A DNA stretch of 7,244 nt from JAAFKA01 sp044348925 (GTDB taxonomy: Bacteria; Bacteroidota; Bacteroidia; Cytophagales; Thermoflexibacteraceae): positions 1 to 7,244 of the forward strand of contig JBIKRY010000247.1 of NCBI GenBank assembly GCA_044348925.1, read 5' to 3'. Position 1 is the first letter of the stretch; the number at the start of each line of letters is the position of its first letter. Made by a program: the position numbers and the translations under genes. Shown here piece after piece: positions 7,190 through 7,244 of this stretch. The notes beneath the pieces were generated by a model, which was not told the DNA's origin, ran no database searches, and was given only the letters and a program-made list of their open reading frames with translations.

Positions 7190-7244
7190 CAATATCTTAA
7201 TATAGGTTTTCCGCATCAAAATTATGTTAATTAACGTGAACTAC

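Overview
The window is low-GC DNA (roughly one third G+C by eye) from a member of the phylum Bacteroidota. Three signs point there. First, the left end carries a PorU-type protease, which belongs to the type IX secretion system (T9SS) of that phylum. Second, two genes are preceded by the phylum's characteristic -7 promoter box, TAnnTTTG. Third, start codons follow A-rich leaders without clear Shine-Dalgarno sequences. I cannot place it below phylum level with confidence; a Cytophagales-like or Flavobacteriales-like lineage would fit.

All four supported genes lie on the minus strand, so transcription runs from right to left. From the right: (1) a secreted subtilisin-family (S8) serine protease, true start about 7124, stop 5451, with a large charged insertion between the catalytic Asp and His; (2) a 116-bp palindromic element at 5328-5443, flanked by a 7-bp direct repeat and inserted just downstream of the protease stop; (3) a 12-TM major facilitator superfamily permease (5221-3977); (4) 46 bp further on, a signal-peptide-bearing, probably outer-membrane beta-barrel protein of unrecognised family (3930-3028); (5) a 224-bp intergenic region with a good promoter; (6) porU, starting at 2803 and running off the left edge after 934 codons.

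Functionally this looks like an envelope and secretion neighbourhood. PorU cleaves the C-terminal signals of T9SS cargo at the cell surface, and the subtilase and the barrel are exported by ordinary N-terminal signal peptides. The permease and barrel may be co-transcribed. porU and the subtilase each appear to have their own promoter, so I see no evidence of one operon.

No RNA genes, CRISPR arrays or complete insertion sequences were seen. I did not find a convincing new multi-gene system. The most notable unexplained item is the MITE-like element.
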